Shown here one piece after another: positions 53,458-58,747 of a stretch of DNA of 58,747 bases. Within the stretch, counting starts at the first letter, position 1. The number at the start of each line of letters is the position of its first letter. The position numbers and the translations under genes are program-made. The stretch spans positions 1 to 58,747 of the forward strand of contig CASEAQ010000011.1 in assembly GCA_949285735.1 (NCBI GenBank), written 5' to 3'. The notes beneath the pieces were generated by a model. It was not told where the DNA came from. It saw nothing but the letters and a program-made list of their open reading frames with translations, and made no database searches. The DNA is from an uncultured Bacteroidales bacterium. GTDB taxonomy: Bacteria; Bacteroidota; Bacteroidia; Bacteroidales; Muribaculaceae.

Positions 53458-53943
53458 TCATTGCGAATTAAGCTCCTTGCTGCGGTTGTAGTGCCTCAGC
53501 ATATCGGTAGCGAAGTGTGTCTCGGCACGTTTGAGCAGGAAAAGCTGTTTGTCCGACAATATTTCGGCAAACTGAGGATAGTATTCCAGCTCTATCTCGG
53601 CTTCCTTTATTTTAACATTCGACAACGCATCGGCAGCCTGCCTCAACTCCTCGCTGGTGGCATTGTCGAAGTTGTCTGACACTTGCATTTCAAGGCGGCG
53701 TGCCTCAAGGTTGGCTCTGAACACTTTGTGTTCCATTTCCTGATACAAGGGAAAGAACTTATCTGCTTGTTCAGGGGTCATTTGTGCCTCGCGTTCAAGC
53801 ATCTGGTACTTGTAGTCCTTCACGTCGGCAAGCCACTGGCGGCTGTCATTGGCAGTAACCGAGTCACTCGCTTCCTGCGCGAAAGCCGGAGCAAGCGGCA
53901 TAACTGCCAAGGCAATAATCAAAGAAAAGATGCTACGGTTCAT
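53458..53943 (-). CDS. Spy/CpxP-like periplasmic protein
   Basis: A 161-residue protein with a signal peptide (SIFSLIIALAVMPLAPAFAQ), then entirely helical and charged: DVKDYKYQMLEREAQMTPEQ, ADKFFPLYQEMEHKVFRANL, AEILSDKQLFLLKRAETHF. The MTPEQADKFFPLYQEM stretch resembles the 'LT.eQ...i..l..e' repeats of Spy/CpxP-type chaperones and metal-resistance sensors, but similarity is weak. It is the last gene of the ECF-sigma operon and so perhaps a target or modulator of it. A terminator follows. Confidence 0.6.
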   Translation of the reverse strand: MNRSIFSLIIALAVMPLAPAFAQEASDSVTANDSRQWLADVKDYKYQMLEREAQMTPEQADKFFPLYQEMEHKVFRANLEARRLEMQVSDNFDNATSEELRQAADALSNVKIKEAEIELEYYPQFAEILSDKQLFLLKRAETHFATDMLRHYNRSKELNSQ

Positions 53944-53958
53944 AGGTTAAATGTGGAT

Positions 53959-54375
53959 TTATTTCTCTGTTTCACTTTCCCCGAGAGATACTTTCGTCGC
54001 CATGTCGGCGGCTGCCGAATCTTCCTCGTAGGTCATCATGATGTCATATTCCGAGATGTCACCCCTCATCAACAAGTACTCGATGTTGGTCTCGTTCTCG
54101 AAACCGGCAAGTATCTCAGGATTATACATTCCTGGCTCTTGCCTACCCCAACCGTCAAAAATCTTCATCATCAGCCATATACCGACAAACATGGCAGCCA
54201 TATACACAAACGGGCGTACACGTTGCCAACGCGTAACTGGCTGAATGGGCGTAACATCGGGCTCGGGTAATTCTTTCACAATTTTCTCGGCAAAAGAATC
54301 GAAATACCCCTCTGGAACACGGAACCCTGCATCCTTGCCAATCTTGGCCAATATGTCTTTCTTATCTTTACTCAT
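53959..54375 (-). CDS. putative anti-sigma factor, single membrane helix
   Basis: A 138-residue protein: a cytoplasmic N-terminal part of about 55 residues (KKDILAKIGKDAGFRVPEGY, FDSFAEKIVKELPEP), one transmembrane helix (VYMAAMFVGIWLMMKIF) and an acidic extracytoplasmic tail. Position directly after an ECF sigma gene and this layout are what is expected of an anti-sigma factor, although no zinc motif (HxxxCxxC) is seen. I infer function from context. A 15-base gap separates it from the Spy-like gene and 33 bases from the sigma gene. Confidence 0.55.
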   Translation of the reverse strand: MSKDKKDILAKIGKDAGFRVPEGYFDSFAEKIVKELPEPDVTPIQPVTRWQRVRPFVYMAAMFVGIWLMMKIFDGWGRQEPGMYNPEILAGFENETNIEYLLMRGDISEYDIMMTYEEDSAAADMATKVSLGESETEK

Positions 54376-54408
54376 TGCGATAATTTGACTGTTTAGAGTG
54401 GTGAAGGT

Positions 54409-54969
54409 TTAATCGTTGTCCGAAAAAAATTGTTCAATCTTCTTCAACGCATGATGGTAAGATGCCTTCAATGCTCCCTCCGAAGTGTCGAGTATCTCGC
54501 TCATCTGCTCATAGGTCAACTCATTGTAATAACGCATATTGAACACAAGGCGTTGTTTCTCGGGAAGTGCGTTTATGGCTTTTTGCAACTTCAGTTGCAG
54601 TTCGTCGCCGTCGAAGTAGCTATCGGCTTCCAAATTGTTGACCAAGAAAGAATCGTCGCCATCAATCGGCACTTGGTTCCTCATCCTCTCGCGCGAGATA
54701 TAGGTGAGAGTCTCGTTTATGGCTATCTTGTAAAGCCATGTCGATAGCTTGGCGTCGCCCCTGAAATGGTCGATATTGCTCCACGCCTTCATGAAAGTAT
54801 TCTGCAACAGGTCGTTGGTAGCATCATGGTCGATGACCATGCGTCTTATTTGCCAATAGAGCGGACGGCTGAAATAGTTAATGATTTCGGTAAACGCCTC
54901 ATGACACGTCTCCACATTGTGCAGACGCGCCACAAAAACCTCATCGTTAAACCTACTTTCTGATGCCAT
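54409..54969 (-). CDS. RNA polymerase ECF-type sigma factor
   Basis: A 186-residue protein with sigma region 2 (RRMVIDHDATNDLLQNTFMK, AWSNIDHFRGDAKLSTWLYK, IAINETLTYISRER). Region 4 has LPEKQRLVFNMRYYNELTYEQMSEILDTS followed by the recognition helix EGALKASYHHALKKIE. It directs transcription of a small regulon, probably including its own operon with the putative anti-sigma and Spy-like genes, in response to an envelope signal. The usual Bacteroidetes -7 box is not evident upstream, as expected if it is autoregulated. Confidence 0.93.
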   Translation of the reverse strand: MASESRFNDEVFVARLHNVETCHEAFTEIINYFSRPLYWQIRRMVIDHDATNDLLQNTFMKAWSNIDHFRGDAKLSTWLYKIAINETLTYISRERMRNQVPIDGDDSFLVNNLEADSYFDGDELQLKLQKAINALPEKQRLVFNMRYYNELTYEQMSEILDTSEGALKASYHHALKKIEQFFSDND

Positions 54970-55064
54970 TTCAAAAAAATATCACGCTAAATTAGCATAA
55001 ATATTCCAATTGGCAACAGCCACACCCCATTACTTTCCGTAAAATTTTCAAATTTCTGTAAAAC

Positions 55065-56282
55065 CTAAAAATATATCGAGGCGGAGCCACCTACCGACAC
55101 ATACTGTGCAACCTTGTCTTGCCCCGACACATACGACCCGGCAAGCCCGTAATCGCAGAAGAAGCGGAAACCAAACTGCTCGGCGGTGAGCAACGATGCC
55201 GACACGCCCACTTCCATGCCGCCAGTCGAGCGACCACCTATCTCGACATCGGTCAACTGGCAATTGCCATAATATGTGTAGCCGGCTGCAACCTTAGCCC
55301 CAAGCCGCAACTGCGAGAACACAGGATAGGAGAAATAGGCTCCGGCCATCAGGCGCAACGAGTTCATAGTCTCTTGCGCCAATGCGCCATTATACTCGAT
55401 GGGCGAAACTGCCATCACGCCACTGCCGCCGACTCCCACATAGGGATTAAAGAAATAGGCACCCTGCAACCCAGTGTTTGCACCCACTGCGGGTTTCACA
55501 GTTCCACCCGGCAGACGATACTCGGTGAGCGGCAATGCCATCGCAAGGTCGGCTGACAGGAACGACGGGTTGCGCCAGCGGTCGAGAGGGTCGGAATATA
55601 TCAAATCGCTCAATCCGCGGTCTTTAAATATCAAGTCGGCAAAGTAGTATCCAAGTTCGGTAGCAATTACACCAATACCTGCCCCTACCACTATGTCGTT
55701 CATCCAGTGACAATTGTGCAACACACGGCTTGCCGCTGTCACAGTCGCCACCGTGTAGCCGCCAAGGCTTATCCACGGGCTGCGGCAGCCATACTCCTTG
55801 TGGAGCATCGTGGCAAGCATATATGAAATGGCTGTATGCCCCGATGAGAACGAGCGGTTATCGTCACCATCTGGCCGCATCTCGCCCACCGAGCGTTTGA
55901 GAATCTCTGTCGCACCCAACGCCATCACCCCCGAAAACGCATCTGAAACAATCATACGCGGCCACGAACTGCGCCCCTCCACACCGCTCAGTTTCAGCGC
56001 AAGCAGCGCAACGCCCGGGGTAAATTGCAGATAGTCCTCATATTGCGTGTCGTAGTGGCGGGCAAATGTGCCACTCGTAGCATCTTTCAAATTGTTGTCG
56101 GCTCCATAAATAGCCAATCCGCCTATTATTACCGGTACTCCTGCATAGGTGATTCGGAATGCCGGCTTGCTTGCCGCGCGATCAAAACGCTTGATACTGT
56201 CATTCTCCACTTGGGCTGCTACAGGAAACCAGCAACTGACCACTGCCACCCACACAGCCAATATTTTCACAATATTTTCCAT
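55065..56282 (-). CDS. PAP2-family phosphatase fused to a C-terminal outer-membrane-like barrel domain
   Basis: A 405-residue protein with a signal peptide (ILAVWVAVVSCWFPVAAQ). The PAP2 active site is complete: KRSVGEMRP, then SFSSGHTAISY, then SRVLHNCHWMNDIVVGAGIG. The enzyme domain ends near residue 220. The last 160 residues are beta-rich (GLQGAYFFNPYVGVGGSGVM, LRLGAKVAAGYTYYG) and end in SASIYF with a terminal Phe, as in outer-membrane barrels. It probably dephosphorylates a lipid phosphate such as undecaprenyl-PP or lipid A at the outer membrane or periplasm. Transcribed alone, with a -7-like TATGTTTG (56360-56367, minus strand). Confidence 0.8.
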   Translation of the reverse strand: MENIVKILAVWVAVVSCWFPVAAQVENDSIKRFDRAASKPAFRITYAGVPVIIGGLAIYGADNNLKDATSGTFARHYDTQYEDYLQFTPGVALLALKLSGVEGRSSWPRMIVSDAFSGVMALGATEILKRSVGEMRPDGDDNRSFSSGHTAISYMLATMLHKEYGCRSPWISLGGYTVATVTAASRVLHNCHWMNDIVVGAGIGVIATELGYYFADLIFKDRGLSDLIYSDPLDRWRNPSFLSADLAMALPLTEYRLPGGTVKPAVGANTGLQGAYFFNPYVGVGGSGVMAVSPIEYNGALAQETMNSLRLMAGAYFSYPVFSQLRLGAKVAAGYTYYGNCQLTDVEIGGRSTGGMEVGVSASLLTAEQFGFRFFCDYGLAGSYVSGQDKVAQYVSVGGSASIYF

Positions 56283-56421
56283 TAAAAAGTGGTTTAATTT
56301 TTACGAAAAAGTGGTTTGTAAAGAAGCTGATAACTTCTTAAAAACTTCATTAGTTAGTACAAACATAATAAAAAAAACGCAACCACACGCCCGGTAGTAT
56401 ATTTATATGCCGCAAACTCAG

Positions 56422-56429
56422 TATTTTTG
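56422..56429 (+). promoter_or_regulatory. -7 box of prmC
   Basis: TATTTTTG, 12 bases before the prmC ATG at 56442. No TTTG stands at the -33 position. The transcript would be nearly leaderless. Confidence 0.45.
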
Positions 56430-56441
56430 TACCACAATTTT

Positions 56442-57296
56442 ATGGAAAAGACTCTTCGCGAAATACTTCACAACCTAAGACTGCGGCTCGCCCCACACTA
56501 CTCGCAAGGCGAAATAGAGGGGATAGAACTTGCCATGCTCGACCAGTTGCTCAACTACAGCCGTGTCGATGCCATCTTGCACAGCGACAGCAAGATGCCG
56601 CAATTCGTCGCCAACAAATTCTCGTCGATTGCCGACAGGCTTATGAACGACGAGCCAATACAATACATTCTTGGCGATGCCTACTTCTACGGCCACCACT
56701 TCAACGTGACACCTGCCACACTCATTCCACGCCCCGAGACTGCCGGACTTATCGACATGATTGTTGATGAAAACCACACCCCCGACCTGCGTGTGCTCGA
56801 CATCGGCACCGGGTCGGGCTGCATAGCCATTTCGCTCGCCCTCGCGCTGCGGTTTGCCTCGGTGACGGCAATTGACATCAGCACCGACGCCCTTGCCGTC
56901 GCCCGCGAGAATGCACGGAAACTACGTGCAAACGTCAAGTTCGAGCAAGCCGACATCTTGACGCTACCGCCACCCTCCGCGCCGCTCTATGACATAATAG
57001 TGAGCAATCCACCTTACATCGCCGACAGCGAAAAAAGCTCGATGCACAACAACGTGCTCGACTACGAGCCACACAGCGCGCTGTTCGTTCCCGACGAGCA
57101 ACCGTTGCTCTTCTACCAAGCCATTGCCCAATATGCCAGCCGCGCCCTCGCCCCGGGAGGCAAGCTATACCTTGAAATCAACAGCCGCTTCCCCGTCGAA
57201 ACCTGCCGACTGCTCACCCACCACGGGCTGACGGCAGCACAATCATTCCCCGACTACTGCGGCTTGCCTCGCTTCGTCACCGCCACAAAGCCTTGA
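56442..57296 (+). CDS. prmC: peptide-chain-release-factor N5-glutamine methyltransferase
   Basis: A 284-residue SAM-dependent enzyme that methylates the GGQ glutamine of release factors. The N-terminal helical domain (EIEGIELAMLDQLLNYSRVD) recognises the factor. PIQYILGDAYFYGHHFNVTP and LIPRPETAGLID are diagnostic. The methylase core has VLDIGTGSGCIAISLAL and the NPPY motif in DIIVSNPPYIADSE. The start is MEKTLREIL; an ATG five codons upstream overlaps the -7 box. Monocistronic, followed by dispersed palindromes. Confidence 0.93.
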   Translation: MEKTLREILHNLRLRLAPHYSQGEIEGIELAMLDQLLNYSRVDAILHSDSKMPQFVANKFSSIADRLMNDEPIQYILGDAYFYGHHFNVTPATLIPRPETAGLIDMIVDENHTPDLRVLDIGTGSGCIAISLALALRFASVTAIDISTDALAVARENARKLRANVKFEQADILTLPPPSAPLYDIIVSNPPYIADSEKSSMHNNVLDYEPHSALFVPDEQPLLFYQAIAQYASRALAPGGKLYLEINSRFPVETCRLLTHHGLTAAQSFPDYCGLPRFVTATKP

Positions 57297-57322
57297 CACA
57301 CAACACACTTGCACCATCCCCC

Positions 57323-57403
57323 GTAGAGACGCGATTCATCGCGTCTAAAACGCGCCAACACAATAAATTACACACCCTTAGACGCGATGAATCGCGTCTC
57401 TAC
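57323..57403. repeat. pair of 26-bp palindromic elements in perfect inverted orientation
   Basis: 57323-57348 and 57378-57403 are perfect inverted copies (26 of 26) around a 29-base spacer; each copy is itself palindromic. The left copy is identical to 1316-1341. The structure could extrude as a cruciform or act as a miniature mobile element. Flanks show no obvious target duplication. Confidence 0.85.
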
Positions 57404-57427
57404 CCAAGATAATATCATCCCTACCTA

Positions 57428-57480
57428 AAAAAGAAAAGTGGAAAGGAGGCATCGGGCGATGCCGCACTTTCCACTTTACA
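57428..57480 (-). terminator. terminator of the GH97 gene
   Basis: Outer arms AAAGTGGAAAG (57435-57445) and CTTTCCACTTT (57467-57477) and inner GGCATC/GATGCC form a long stem. On the minus strand TTTTCTTTTTTAGG follows. It lies about 70 bases after the GH97 stop. Confidence 0.8.
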
Positions 57481-57550
57481 ATACACTGACTTTCGGTTAA
57501 TTTTGTTTTTTACCCAAATGTATATATACCTATGATTAGATTCCTATTCT

Positions 57551-58747
<1,197 letters not shown>

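Overview
The window comes from a member of the Bacteroidetes, almost certainly order Bacteroidales. Supporting evidence: a SusC/SusD pair, outer-membrane barrel proteins of Bacteroidetes-only families (DUF3316, DUF5686), a DUF6377 regulator, a single-chain glycyl-tRNA synthetase, promoters of the Bacteroidetes type (TTTG, 19 bases, TAnnTTTG), and almost no Shine-Dalgarno sequences. The dispersed intergenic repeats resemble those I know from gut Bacteroidales such as Muribaculaceae; that family-level placement is only an inference. I see no rRNA, tRNA, CRISPR array, phage or transposase gene.

Layout. 1-9.2 kb: the end of an outer-membrane barrel protein, a fucose/glucose-type MFS transporter, a hybrid sensor kinase translationally coupled to a secreted protein, and an S41 protease. 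The protease closes the operon parC - DUF3316 - S41 (7.3-11.9 kb). 12.2-13.8 kb: an AAA-ATPase/PD-(D/E)XK protein. 14-16.2 kb: glyS with an FKBP lipoprotein. 16.3-21 kb: a degenerate PP2C-like protein and the run ftsY - rimO - menF. 21.1-29.7 kb: a candidate structured RNA, a MINPP-type histidine phosphatase, SusD, SusC and the DUF6377 regulator. 30.2-37.8 kb: a complete histidine-to-glutamate pathway (hutI, hutH, hutU, ftcD) with a Fic gene inside it. 38.2-45.1 kb: small membrane proteins, a DUF5686 receptor-like protein coupled to a muramidase, pepD, and a SecD-P1-like lipoprotein. 45.4-47.5 kb: a 52-residue membrane protein, an OmpH/Skp lipoprotein and hflX. 47.6-55 kb: an alpha-2-macroglobulin and an ECF sigma / putative anti-sigma / Spy-like operon. 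55-58.7 kb: a PAP2 phosphatase, prmC and the C-terminal part of a GH97 glycosidase.

The most unusual signal is a family of about 75-bp tandem repeats at three places: upstream of the DUF6377 regulator, of ftcD, and of the small-membrane-protein/ompH pair. Each array ends, next to the gene, in a perfect TTTG-N19-TAnnTTTG promoter. The seven more distal copies all have a damaged -7 box. Between the two promoter boxes lies a direct repeat of TTGCACT spaced by one helical turn, and two dyads cover the -33 and -7 boxes. The arrays therefore look like mobile or amplifying promoter/operator cassettes that could tie histidine degradation, a glycan-locus sensor and an envelope chaperone into one regulon.

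Further non-coding structure: heptamer (TTAGTAG-type) arrays placed exactly at four stop codons, short palindromic dispersed elements, a second dispersed element with covarying hairpins, a terminator-like hairpin in the glyS leader, and a pseudoknot-capable RNA between the phosphatase gene and ftsY.
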